This document shows, piece by piece, positions 10,531 through 23,879 of a DNA stretch of 64,000 nt. Every line of letters starts with the position of its first letter. Positions within the stretch are counted from its first letter, which is position 1. The notes beneath the pieces are model-generated. The model made no database searches, was not told the origin of the DNA, and worked only from the letters and a program-made list of their open reading frames with translations. The stretch is taken from assembly GCA_032718475.1 (NCBI GenBank), contig JAUCBJ010008678.1, positions 1 through 64,000 on the forward strand, given 5' to 3'. Source of the DNA: Nemertoderma westbladi (Eukaryota; Xenacoelomorpha; Nemertodermatida; Nemertodermatidae). The position numbers and the translations under genes are program-made.

Positions 10531-13500
10531 TCATTAGGACTACTTCTACCTAAGGAAGATTGCTTCTCGGTCAGCTGACCCGTCATTAGGACTACTTCTA
10601 CCTAAGGTAGATTCCTTCTCGGTTAGCTGACCCGTCATTAGGACTACTTCTACCTAAGGTAGATTGCTTCTCGGTCAGCTGACCCGTCATTAGGACTACT
10701 TCTACCTAAGGTAGATTCCTTCTCGGTCAGCTGACCCGTCATTAGGACTACTTCTACCTAAGGAAGATTGCTTCTCGGTCAGCTGACCCGTCATTAGGAC
10801 TACTTCTACCTAAGGTAGATTCCTTCTCGGTCAGCTGACCCGTCATTAGGACTACTTCTACCTAAGGTAGATTCCTTCTCGGTCAGCTGACCCGTCATTA
10901 GGACTACTTCTACCTAATGTAGATTCCTTTTCGGTCAGCTGACCCGTCATTAGGACTACTTCTACCTAATGTAGATTCCTTCTCGGTCAGCTGACCCGTC
11001 ATTAGGACTACTTCTACCTAAGGTAGATTCCTTCTCGGTCAGCTGACCCGTCATTAGGACTACTTCTACCTAATGTAGATTCCTTCTCGGTCAGCTGACC
11101 CGTCATTAGGACTACTTCTACCTAAGGTAGATTCCTTCTCGGTCAGCTGACCCGTCATTAGGACTACTTCTACCTAAGGTAGATTCCTTCTAGGTCAGCT
11201 GACCCGTCATTAGGACTACTTCTACCTAAGGTAGATTGCTTCTCGGACAGCTGACCCGTCATTAGGAGTACTTCTACCTAAGGTAGATTCCTTCTCGGTC
11301 AGCTGACCCGTCATTAGGACTACTTCTACCTAATGTAGATTCCTTCTCGGTCAGCTGACCCGTCATTAGGACTACTTCTACCTAATGTAGATTCCTTCTC
11401 GGTCAGCTGGCCCGTCATTAGGACTACTTCTACCTAATGTAGATTCCTTCTCGGTCAGCTGACCCGTCATTAGGACTACTTCCACCTAAGGTAGATTCCT
11501 TCTCGGTCAGCTGACCCGTCATTAGAACTACTTCTACCTAATGTAGATTGCTTCTCGGTCAGCTGACCCGTCATTAGGACTACTTCTACCTAATGTAGAT
11601 TGCTTCTCGGTCAGCTGACCCGTCATTAGGACTACTTCCACCTAAGGTAGATTCCTTCTCGGTCAGCTGACCCGTCATTAGGACTACTTCTACCTAAGGT
11701 AGATTCCTTCTCGGTCAGCTGACCCGTCATTAGGACTACTTCTACCTAAGGAAGATTGCTTCTCGGTCAGCTGACCCGTCATTAGGACTACTTCTACCTA
11801 AGGTAGATTCCTTCTCGGTCAGCTGACCCGTCATTAGGACTACTTCTACCTAAGGAAGATTGCTTCTCGGTCAGCTGACCCGTCATTAGGACTACTTCTA
11901 CCTAAGGTAGATTCCTTCTCGGTTAGCTGACCCGTCATTAGGACTACTTCTACCTAAGGTAGATTCCTTCTCGGTCAGCTGACCCGTCATTAGGACTACT
12001 TCTACCTAATGTAGATTCCTTCTCGGTCAGCTGACCCGTCATTAGGACTACTTCCACCTAAGGTAGATTCCTTCTCGGTCAGCTGACCCGTCATTAGGAC
12101 TACTTCTACCTAATGTAGATTCCTTCTCGGTCAGCTGACCCGTCATTAGGACTACTTCTACCTAAGGTAGATTCCTTCTCGGTCAGCTGACCCGTCATTA
12201 GGACTACTTCTACCTAATGTAGATTCCTTCTCGGTCAGCTGACCCGTCATTAGGACTACTTCTACCTAATGTAGATTGCTTCTCGGTCAGCTGACCCGTC
12301 ATTAGGACTACTTCTACCTAATGTAGATTCCTTCTCGGTCAGCTGACCCGTCATTAGGACTACTTCTACCTAAGGAAGATTGCTTCTCGGTCAGCTGACC
12401 CGTCATTAGGACTACTTCTACCTAAGGTAGATTCCTTCTCGGTCAGCTGACCCGTCATTAGGACTACTTCTACCTAAGGAAGATTGCTTCTCGGTCAGCT
12501 GACCCGTCATTAGGACTACTTCTACCTAAGGTAGATTCCTTCTCGGTCAGCTGACCCGTCATTAGGACTACTTCTACCTAAGGAAGATTGCTTATCGGTC
12601 AGCTGACCCGTCATTAGGAATACTTCTACCTAAGGTAGATTCCTTCTCGGTCAGCTGACCCGTCATTAGGACTACTTCTACCTAAGGAAGATTGCTTCTC
12701 GGACAGCTGACCCGTCATTAGGACTACTTCTACCTAAGGTAGATTCCTTCTCGGTCAGCTGACCCGTCATTAGGAATACTTCTACCTAAGGTAGATTGCT
12801 TCTCGGTCAGCTGACCCGTCATTAGGACTACTTCTACCTAAGGTAGATTGCTTCTCGGTCAGCTGACCCGTCATTAGGACTACTTCTACCTAAGGTAGAT
12901 TCCTTCTCGGTCAGCTGACCCGTCATTAGGACTACTTCTACCTAAGTTGATTGCTTCTCGGTCAGCTGAACCGTCATTAGGACTACTTCTACCTAAGGTA
13001 GATTCCTTCTCGGTCAGCTGATCCGTCATTAGGACTACTTCTACCTAATGTAGATTCCTTCTCGGTCAGCTGACCCGTCATTAGGACTACTTCTACCTAA
13101 GGAAGATTGCTTCTCGGTCAGCTGACCCGTCATTAGGACTACTTCTACCTAAGGTAGATTCCTTCTCGGTCAGCTGACCCGTCATTAGGACTACTTCTAC
13201 CTAAGGAAGATTCCTTCTCGGTCAGCTGACCCGTCATTAGGACTACTTCTACCTAATGTAGATTCCTTCTCGGTCAGCTGACCCATCATTAGGACTACTT
13301 CTACCTAATGTAGATTGCTTCTCGGTCAGCTGACCCGTCATTAGGACTACTTCTACCTAAGGTAGATTCCTTCTCGGTCAGCTGACCCGTCATTAGGACT
13401 ACTTCTACCTAAGGAAGATTCCTTCTCGGTCAGCTGACCCGTCATTAGGACTACTTCTACCTAAGGAAGATTGCTTCTCGGTCAGCTGACCCGTCATTAG

Positions 13501-16500
13501 GACTACTTCTACCTAAGGTAGATTCCTTCTCGGTCAGCTGACCCGTCATTAGGACTACTTCTACCTAATGTAGATTCCTTCTCGGTCAGCTGACCCATCA
13601 TTAGGACTACTTCTACCTAATGTAGATTGCTTCTCGGTCAGCTGACCCGTCATTAGGACTACTTCTACCTAATGTAGATTCCTTCTCGGTCAGCTGACCC
13701 ATCATTAGGACTACTTCTACCTAAGGTAGATTCCTTCTCGGTCAGCTGACCCGTCATTAGGACTACTTCTACCTAATGTAGATTCCTTCTCGGTCAGCTG
13801 ACCCATCATTAGGACTACTTCTACCTAATGTAGATTGCTTCTCGGTCAGCTGACCCGTCATTAGGACTACTTCTACCTAAGGTAGATTCCTTCTCGGTCA
13901 GCTGACCCGTCATTAGGACTACTTCTACCTAATGTAGATTCCTTCTCGGTCAGCTGACCCATCATTAGGACTACTTCTACCTAAGGTAGATTGCTTCTCA
14001 GTCAGCTGACCCGTCATTAGGACTACTTCTACCTAATGTAGATTCCTTCTCGGTCAGCTGACCCGTCATTAGGACTACTTCTACCTAATGTAGATTGCTT
14101 CTCGGTCAGCTGACCCGTCATTAGGACTACTTCTACCTAAGGTAGATTCCTTCTCGGTCAGCTGACCCGTCATTAGGACTACTTCTACCTAAGGAAGATT
14201 CCTTCTCGGTCAGCTGACCCGTCATTAGGACTACTTCTACCTAAGGAAGATTGCTTCTCGGTCAGCTGACCCGTCATTAGGACTACTTCTACCTAAGGTA
14301 GATTCCTTCTCGGTCAGCTGACCCGTCATTAGGACTACTTCTACCTAAGGAAGATTGCTTCTCGGTCAGCTGACCCGTCATTAGGACTACTTCTACCTAA
14401 GGTAGATTCCTTCTCGGTCAGCTGACCCGTCATTAGGACTACTTCTACCTAAGGAAGATTCCTTCTCGGTCAGCTGACCCGTCATTAGGACTACTTCTAC
14501 CTAAGGAAGATTGCTTCTCGGTCAGCTGACCCGTCATTAGGACTACTTCTACCTAAGGTAGATTCCTTCTCGGTCAGCTGACCCGTCATTAGGACTACTT
14601 CTACCTAAGGTAGATTCCTTCTCGGTCAGCTGACCCGTCATTAGGACTACTTCTACCTAAGGAAGATTGCTTCTCGGTCAGCTGACCCGTCATTAGGACT
14701 ACTTCTACCTAATGTAGATTCCTTCTCGCTCAGCTGACCCGTCATTAGGACTACTTCTACCTAAGGAAGATTGCTTCTCGGACAGCTGACCCGTCATTAG
14801 GACTACTTCTACCTAAGGTAGATTCCTTCTCGGTCAGCTGACCCGTCATTAGGACTACTTCTACCTAATGTAGATTCCTTCTCGGTCAGCTGACCCGTCA
14901 TTAGGACTACTTCTACCTAAGGAAGATTGCTTCTCGGTCAGCTGACCCGTCATTAGGACTACTTCTACCTAAGGTAGATTCCTTCTCGGTCAGCTGACCC
15001 GTCATTAGGACTACTTCTACCTAAGGAAGATTCCTTCTCGGTCAGCTGACCCGTCATTAGGACTACTTCTACCTAATGTAGATTCCTTCTCGGTCAGCTG
15101 ACCCGTCATTAGGACTACTTCTACCTAAGGAAGATTGCTTCTCGGTCAGCTGACCCGTCATTAGGACTACTTCTACCTAATGTAGATTCCTTCTCGGTCA
15201 GCTGACCCATCATTAGGACTACTTCTACCTAAGGTAGATTCCTTCTCGGTCAGCTGACCCGTCATTAGGACTACTTCTACCTAAGGAAGATTGCTTCTCG
15301 GTCAGCTGACCCGTCATTAGGACTACTTCTACCTAAGGTGGATTCCTTCTCGGTCAGCTGACCCGTCATTAGGACTACTTCTACCTAATGTAGATTCCTT
15401 CTCGGTCAGCTGACCCATCATTAGGACTACTTCTACCTAAGGTAGATTCCTTCTCGGTCAGCTGACCCGTCATTAGGACTACTTCTACCTAAGGTAGATT
15501 CCTTCTCGATCAGCTGACCCGTCATTAGGACTACTTCTACCTAAGGTAGATTCCTTCTCGGTCAGCTGACCCGTCATTAGGACTACTTCTACCTAATGTA
15601 GATTGCTTCTCGGTCAGCTGACCCGTCATTAGGACTACTTCTACCTAAGGTAGATTCCTTCTCGGTCAGCTGATCCGTCATTAGGACTACTTCTACCGAA
15701 GGTAGATTGCTTGTCGGTCAGCTGACCCGTCATTAGGACTACTTCTACCTAAGGTAGATTCCTTCTCGGTCAGCTGACCAGTCATTAGGACTACTTCTAC
15801 CTAAGGTAGATTGCTTCTCAGTCAGCTGACCCGTCATTAGGACTACTTCTACCTAAGGTAGATTCCTTCTCGGTCAGCTGACCAGTCATTAGGACTACTT
15901 CTACCTAAGGTAGATTGCTTCTCAGTCAGCTGACCCGTCATTAGGACTACTTCTACCTAATGTAGATTCCTTCTCGGTCAGCTGACCCGTCATTAGGACT
16001 ACTTCTACCTAATGTAGATTGCTTCTCGGTCAGCTGACCCGTCATTAGGACTACTTCTACCTAATGTAGATTGCTTCTCGGTCAGCTGACCCGTCATTAG
16101 GACTACTTCTACCTAAGGTAGATTCCTTCTCGGTCAGCTGATCCGTCATTAGGACTACTTCTACCGAAGGTAGATTGCTTGTCGGTCAGCTGAACCGTCA
16201 TTAGGACTACTTCTACCTAATGTAGATTCCTTCTCGGTCAGCTGACCCGTCATTAGGACTACTTCTACCTAAGGTAGATTCCTTCTCGGTCAGCTGACCC
16301 GTCATTAGGACTACTTCTACCTAAGGTAGATTCCTTCTCGGTCAGCTGACCCGTCATTAGGACTACTTCTACCTAAGGTAGATTGCTTCTCGGTCAGCTG
16401 ACCCGTCATTAGGACTACTTCTACCTAAGGTAGATTGCTTCTCGGTCAGCTGACCCGTCATTAGGACTACTTCTACCTAAGGTAGATTGCTTCTCGGTCA

Positions 16501-16880
16501 GCTGACCCGTCATTAGGACTACTTCTACCTAAGGAAGATTCCTTCTCGGTCAGCTGACCCGTCATTAGGACTACTTCTACCTAAGGTAGATTGCTTCTCG
16601 GTCAGCTGACCCGTCATTAGGACTACTTCTACCTAAGGAAGATTCCTTCTCGGTCAGCTGACCCGTCATTAGGACTACTTCTACCTAAGGAAGATTCCTT
16701 CTCGGTCAGCTGATCCGTCATTAGGACTACTTCTACCTAAGGTAGATTCCTTCTCGGTCAGCTGACCCGTCATTAGGACTACTTCTACCTAAGGTAGATT
16801 CCTTCTCGGTCAGCTGACCCGTCATTAGGACTACTTCTACCTAAGGAAGATTCCTTCTCGGTCAGCTGATCCGTCATTAG
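10530..16880. repeat. Array segment 3: A33 (AAGGAAG) subfamily
   Basis: The A33 change appears repeatedly, first near 10551 and last near 16854, and is otherwise rare apart from 20.64 kb and 32.6-33.2 kb. It is combined with either C39 or G39. Runs repeat at 15-unit spacing: 13320-13560 matches 14100-14340 at an offset of 780. A one-base deletion lies at about 12947 (AAGTTGATT). GATCCG (T4) units occur at several places. The confined spread of one variant fits local amplification. Confidence 0.75.
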
Positions 16881-19257
16881 GACTACTTCTACCTAATGTA
16901 GATTGCTTCTCGGTCAGCTGACCAGTCATTAGGACACTTCTACCTAAGGTAGATTGCTTCTCGGACAGCTGACCCGTCATTAGGACTACTTCTACCTAAG
17001 GTAGATTGCTTCTCGGTCAGCTGACCCGTCATTAGGACTACTTCTACCTAAGGTAGATTCCTTCTCGGTCAGCTGACCCGTCATTAGGACTACTTCTACC
17101 TAATGTAGATTGCTTCTCGGTCAGCTGACCAGTCATTAGGACACTTCTACCTAAGGTAGATTGCTTCTCGGTCAGCTGACCCGTCATTAGGACTACTTCT
17201 ACCTAAGGTAGATTCCTTCTCGGTCAGCTGACCCGTCATTAGGACTACTTCTACCTAAGGTAGATTCCTTCTCGGTCAGCTGACCCATCATTAGGACTAC
17301 TTCTACCTAATGTAGATTGCTTTTCGGTCAGCTGACCCGTCATTAGGACTACTTCTACCTAATGTAGATTCCTTCTCGGTCAGCTGACCCGTCATTAGGA
17401 CTACTTCTACCTAAGGTAAATTCCTTCTCGGTCAGCTGACCCGTCATTAGGACTACTTCTACCTAATGTAGATTCCTTCTCGGTCAGCTGACCCGTCATT
17501 AGGACTACTTCTACCTAATGTAGATTCCTTCTCGGTCAGCTGACCCGTCATTAGGACTACTTCTACCTAAGGTAGATTCCTTCTCGGTCAGCTGACCCGT
17601 CATTAGGACTACTTCTACCTAAGGTAGATTCCTTCTCGGTCAGCTGACCCGTCATTAGGACTACTTCTACCTAAGGTAGATTCCTTCTCGGTCAGCTGAC
17701 CCGTCATTAGGAGTACTTCTACCTAATGTAGATTCCTTCTCGGTCAGCTGACCCGTCATTAGGACTACTTCTACCTAATGTAGATTCCTTCTCGGTCAGC
17801 TGACCCGTCATTAGGACTACTTCTACCTAAGGTAGATTCCTTCTCGGTCAGCTGACCCGTCATTAGGAGTACTTCTACCTAATGTAGATTCCTTCTCGGG
17901 CAGCTGACCCGTCATTAGGACTACTTCTACCTAAGGTAAATTCCTTCTCGGTCAGCTGACCCGTCATTAGGACTACTTCTACCTAATGTAGATTCCTTCT
18001 CGGTCAGCTGACCCGTCATTAGGACTACTTCTACCTAATGTAGATTCCTTCTCGGTCAGCTGACCCGTCATTAGGACTACTTCTACCTAAGGTAAATTCC
18101 TTCTCGGTCAGCTGACCCGTCATTAGGACTACTTCTACCTAATGTAGATTCCTTCTCGGTCAGCTGACCCGTCATTAGGACTACTTCTACCTAATGTAGA
18201 TTCCTTCTCGGTCAGCTGACCCGTCATTAGGACTACTTCTACCTAAGGTAGATTCCTTCTCGGTCAGCTGACCCGTCATTAGGACTACTTCTACCTAAGG
18301 TAGATTCCTTCTCGGTCAGCTGACCCGTCATTAGGACTACTTCTACCTAAGGTAGATTCCTTCTCGGTCAGCTGACCCGTCATTAGGAGTACTTCTACCT
18401 AATGTAGATTCCTTCTCGGTCAGCTGACCCGTCATTAGGACTACTTCTACCTAAGTTAGATTCCTTCTCGGTCAGCTGACCCGTCATTAGGACTACTTCT
18501 ACCTAAGGTAGATTCCTTCTCGGACAGCTGACCCGTCATTAGGACTACTTCTACCTAATGTAGATTGCTTCTCGGTCAGCTGACCCGTCATTAGGACTAC
18601 TTCTACCTAAGGTAGATTGCTTCTCGGTCAGCTGACCCGTCATTAGGACTACTTCTACCTAATGTAGATTGCTTCTCGGACAGCTGACCCGTCATTAGGA
18701 CTACTTCTACCTAATGTAGATTCCTTCTCGGTCAGCTGACCCGTCATTAGGACTACTTCTACCTAAGGTAGATTGCTTCTCGGTCAGCTGACCCGTCATT
18801 AGGACTACTTCTACCTAAGGTAGATTCCTTCTCGGGCAGCTGACCCGTCATTAGGACTACTTCTACCTAATGTAGATTGCTTCTCGGACAGCTGACCCGT
18901 CATTAGGACTACTTCTACCTAAGGTAGATTCCTTCTCGGTCAGCTGACCCGTCATTAGGACTACTTCTACCTAAGGTAGATTGCTTCTCGGTCAGCTGAC
19001 CCGTCATTAGGACTACTTCTACCTAAGGTAGATTCCTTCTCGGGCAGCTGACCCGTCATTAGGACTACTTCTACCTAAGGTAGATTCCTTCTCGGTCAGA
19101 TGACCCGTCATTAGGACTACTTCTACCTAAGGTAGATTGCTTCTCGGTCAGCTGACCCGTCATTAGGACTACTTCTACCTAATGTAGATTGCTTCTCGGT
19201 CAGCTGACCCGTCATTAGGACTACTTCTACCTAAGGTAGATTGCTTCTCGGTCAGCT
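16880..19257. repeat. Array segment 4: G17 and TAAATT variants
   Basis: GGAGTAC (G17) units occur at about 17710, 17866 and 18386, and AAGGTAAATTCC units at about 17411, 17934 and 18093, inside runs of T31/G31 C39 units. Two GGACAC deletions with GACCAG (A6) lie at about 16934 and 17142. The stretch around 16.73-17.03 kb, with an A33 unit, a GATCCG unit and then a GACCAG/GGACAC unit ending GGACAG, recurs at about 20.53-20.82 kb (offset 3,792). Confidence 0.7.
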
Positions 19258-20230
19258 GACCCGTCATTAGGACTACTTCTACCTAAGGTAGATTGCTTCT
19301 CGGTCAGCTGACCCGTCATTAGGACTACTTCTACCTAATGTAGATTGCTTCTCGGACAGCTGACCCGTCATTAGGACTACTTCTACCTAAGGTAGATTCC
19401 TTCTCGGTAAGCTGATCCGTCATTAGGACTACTTCTACCTAAGGTAGATTCCTTCTCGGTCAGCTGAACCGTCATTAGGACTACTTCTACCTAATGTAGA
19501 TTCCTTCTCGGTCAGCTGGCCCGTCATTAGGACTACTTCTACCTAAGGTAGATTCCTTCTCTGACAGCTGACCCGTCATTAGGACTACTTCTACCTAATG
19601 TAGATTCCTTCTCGGTCAGCTGACCCGTCATTAGGACACTTCTACCTAAGGTAGATTCCTTCTCTGACAGCTGACCCGTCATTAGGACACTTCTACCTAA
19701 GGTAGATTCCTTCTCGGGCAGCTGACCCGTCATTAGGACTACTTCTACCTAAGGTAGATTCCTTCTCGGTCAGCTGACCCGTCATTAGGACTACTTCTAC
19801 CTAAGGTAGATTGCTTCTCGGACAGCTGACCCGTCATTAGGACTACTTCTACCTAAGGTAGATTCCTTCTCGGTCAGCTGACCCGTCATTAGGACTACTT
19901 CTACCTAAGGTAGATTGCTTCTCGGTCAGCTGACCCGTCATTAGGACTACTTCTACCTAAGGTAGATTGCTTCTCGGACAGCTGACCCGTCATTAGGACT
20001 ACTTCTACCTAAGGTAGATTCCTTCTCGGTCAGCTGACCCGTCATTAGGACTACTTCTACCTAAGGTAGATTGCTTCTCGGTCAGCTGACCCGTCATTAG
20101 GACTACTTCTACCTAAGGTAGATTGCTTCTCGGTCAGCTGACCCGTCATTAGGACTACTTCTACCTAAGGTAGATTCCTTCTCGGTCAGCTGACCCGTCA
20201 TTAGGACTACTTCTACCTAATGTAGATTCC
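19258..20230. repeat. Block B, copy 1
   Basis: The shared marker string is CGGTAAGCTGATCCG, then GAACCG, then AGCTGGCCCG, then a CTCTGACAG unit, then two 51-bp GGACAC units, then CGGGCAG. Copy 2 follows at an offset of 1,505. This copy keeps GGACTAC where copies 2 and 3 have GGAATAC (about 21032 and 24149), and it has three extra units after about 19975. Homology fades near 20230. Confidence 0.8.
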
Positions 20231-20762
20231 TTCTCGGTCAGCTGACCCGTCATTAGGACTACTTCTACCTAATGTAGATTCCTTCTCGGTCAGCTGACCC
20301 GTCATTAGGACTACTTCTACCTAATGTAGATTGCTTCTCGGTCAGCTGACCCGTCATTAGGACTACTTCTACCTAATGTAGATTCCTTCTCGGTCAGCTG
20401 ACCCGTCATTAGGACTACTTCTACCTAATGTAGATTCCTTCTCGGTCAGCTGACCCGTCATTAGGACTACTTCTACCTAATGTAGATTCCTTCTCGGTCA
20501 GCTGACCCGTCATTAGGACTACTTCTACCTAATGTAGATTGCTTCTCGGTCAGCTGACCCGTCATTAGGACTACTTCTACCTAAGGTAGATTCCTTCTCG
20601 GTCAGCTGACCCGTCATTAGGACTACTTCTACCTAAGGAAGATTCCTTCTCGGTCAGCTGATCCGTCATTAGGACTACTTCTACCTAATGTAGATTGCTT
20701 CTCGGTCAGCTGACCAGTCATTAGGACACTTCTACCTAAGGTAGATTGCTTCTCGGACAGCT

Positions 20763-23215
20763 GACCCGTCATTAGGACTACTTCTACCTAAGGTAGATTG
20801 CTTCTCGGTCAGCTGACCCGTCATTAGGACTACTTCTACCTAATGTAGATTGCTTCTCGGACAGCTGACCCGTCATTAGGACTACTTCTACCTAAGGTAG
20901 ATTCCTTCTCGGTAAGCTGATCCGTCATTAGGACTACTTCTACCTAAGGTAGATTCCTTCTCGGTCAGCTGAACCGTCATTAGGACTACTTCTACCTAAT
21001 GTAGATTCCTTCTCGGTCAGCTGGCCCGTCATTAGGAATACTTCTACCTAAGGTAGATTCCTTCTCTGACAGCTGACCCGTCATTAGGACTACTTCTACC
21101 TAATGTAGATTCCTTCTCGGTCAGCTGACCCGTCATTAGGACACTTCTACCTAAGGTAGATTCCTTCTCTGACAGCTGACCCGTCATTAGGACACTTCTA
21201 CCTAAGGTAGATTCCTTCTCGGGCAGCTGACCCGTCATTAGGACTACTTCTACCTAAGGTAGATTCCTTCTCGGTCAGCTGACCCGTCATTAGGACTACT
21301 TCTACCTAAGGTAGATTGCTTCTCGGACAGCTGACCCGTCATTAGGACTACTTCTACCTAAGGTAGATTCCTTCTCGGTCAGCTGACCCGTCATTAGGAC
21401 TACTTCTACCTAAGGTAGATTGCTTCTCGGTCAGCTGACCCGTCATTAGGACTACTTCTACCTAAGGTAGATTGCTTCTCGGTCAGCTGACCCGTCATTA
21501 GGACTACTTCTACCTAAGGTAGATTCCTTCTCGGTCAGCTGACCCGTCATTAGGACTACTTCTACCTAATGTAGATTCCTTCTCGGTCAGCTGACCCGTC
21601 ATTAGGACTACTTCTACCTAAGGTAGATTGCTTCTCGGTCAGCTGACCCGTCATTAGGACTACTTCTACCTAAGGTAGATTCCTTCTCGGTCAGCTGACC
21701 CGTCATTAGGACTACTTCTACCTAAGATAGATTGCTTCTCGGTCAGCTGACCCGTCATTAGGACTACTTCTACCTAATGTAGATTCCTTCTCGGACAGCT
21801 GACCCGTCATTAGGACTACTTCTACCTAAGGTAGATTGCTTCTCGGTCAGCTGACCCGTCATTAGGACTACTTCTACCTAAGGTAGATTGCTTCTCGGAC
21901 AGCTGACCCGTCATTAGGACTACTTCTACCTAATGTAGATTCCTTCTCGGTCAGCTGACCCGTCATTAGGACTACTTCTACCTAAGGTAGATTCCTTCTC
22001 GGTCAGCTGACCCGTCATTAGGACTACTTCTACCTAAGGTAGATTGCTTCTCGGTCAGCTGACCCGTCATTAGGACTACTTCTACCTAAGGTAGATTCCT
22101 TCTCGGGCAGCTGACCCGTCATTAGGACTACTTCTACCTAAGGTAGATTCCTTCTCGGTCAGCTGAACCGTCATTAGGACTACTTCTACCTAAGGTAGAT
22201 TGCTTTTCGGTAAGCTGACCCGTCATTAGGACTACTTCTACCTAAGGTAGATTCCTTCTCGGTCAGCTGACCCGTCATTAGGACTACTTCTACCTAAGGT
22301 AGATTCCTTCTCGGTCAGCTGACCCGTCATTAGGACTACTTCTACCTAATGTAGATTCCTTCTCGGTCAGCTGACCCGTCATTAAGACTACTTCTACCTA
22401 AGGTAGATTCCTTCTCGGGCAGCTGACCAGTCATTAGGACTACTTCTACCTAAGGTAGATTCCTTCTCGGTCAGCTGACCCGTCATTAGGACTACTTCTA
22501 CCTAAGGTAGATTCCTTCTCGGTAAGCTGACCCGTCATTAGGACTACTTCTACCTAAGGTAGATTCCTTCTCGGTCAGCTGACCCGTCATTAGGACTACT
22601 TCTACCTAAGGTAGATTCCTTCTCGGTCAGCTGACCCGTCATTACGACTACTTCTACCTAATGTAGATTCCTTCTCGGTCAGCTGACCCGTCATTAAGAC
22701 TACTTCTACCTAATGTAGATTCCTTCTCGGTCAGCTGACCCGTCATTAAGACTACTTCTACCTAAGGTAGATTCCTTCTCGGTCAGCTGACCCGTCATTA
22801 GGACTACTTCTACCTAAGGTAGATTCCTTCTCGGTCAGCTGACCCGTCATTAGGACTTCTTCTACCTAATGTAGATTGCTTCTCGGTCAGCTGACCCGTC
22901 ATTAGGACACTTCTACCTAAGGTAGATTCCTTCTCGGTCAGCTGACCCGTCATTAGGACTACTTCTACCTAATGTAGATTGATTCTCGGTCAGCTGACCC
23001 GTCATTAGGACTACTTCTACCTAATGTAGATTCCTTCTCGGTCAGCTGACCCGTCATTAGGACTACTTCTACCTAATGTAGATTCCTTCTCGGTCAGCTG
23101 ACCCGTCATTAGGACTACTTCTACCTAAGGTAGATTGCTTCTCGGTCAGCTGACCCGTCATTAGGACTACTTCTACCTAAGGTAGATTCCTTCTCGGTCA
23201 GCTGATCCGTCATTA
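20763..23215. repeat. Block B, copy 2 (longest)
   Basis: Contains the copy 1 markers and continues with an AAGATAG unit (21721), CGGGCAG, GAACCG with TTTTCGGTAAG (about 22204), ATTAAGAC units (22381, 22691, 22743), GGACTTCTT (about 22851), a GGACAC deletion (about 22905) and GATTGATTC (22981). It matches copy 3 at offsets of 3,117, then 3,013, then 2,649 bp, each step a whole number of units. Confidence 0.8.
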
Positions 23216-23879
23216 GGACTACTTCTACCTAAGGTAGATTCCTTCTCGGTCAGCTGACCCGTCATTAGGACTACTTCTACCTAAGGTAGATTGCTTCTCG
23301 GTCAGCTGACCCGTCATTAGGACTACTTCTACCTAAGGTAGATTGCTTCTCGGTCAGCTGACCCGTCATTAGGACTACTTCTACCTAAGGTAGATTCCTT
23401 CTCGGTCAGCTGACCCGTCATTAGGACTACTTCTACCTAATGTAGATTCCTTCTCGGTCAGCTGACCCGTCATTAGGACTACTTCTACCTAATGTAGATT
23501 GCTTCTCGGTCAGCTGACCCGTCATTAGGAATACTTCTACCTAATGTAGATTCCTTCTCGGTCAGCTGACCCGTCATTAGGACTACTTCTACCTAATGTA
23601 GATTGCTTCTCGGTCAGCTGACCCGTCATTAGGACTACTTCTACCTAAGGTAGATTCCTTCTCGGTCAGCTGACCCGTCATTAGGACTACTTCTACCTAA
23701 GGTATAATCCTTCTAGGACAGCTGACCCGTCATTAGGACTACTTCTACCTAATGTAGATTCCTTCTCGGTCAGCTGACCCGTCATTAGGACTACTTCTAC
23801 CTAATGTAGATTCCTTCTCGGTCAGCTGACCCGTCATTAGGACTACTTCTACCTAAGGTAGATTGCTTCTCGGTCAGCT

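Noticed and set aside
19539-19733. 64-residue open reading frame on the minus strand built of 17-residue repeats starting MTGQL
   Set aside because: It is satellite sequence. A 17-residue repeat needs 51 bp, and the frame stays open only because neighbouring units have lost one base (GGACAC). The frame closes as soon as a 52-bp unit shifts it. No start context, codon bias or non-repeat coding sequence supports a gene.
21044-21238. Second copy of the same minus-strand frame
   Set aside because: Identical translation because block B is duplicated, not because of protein-level selection.
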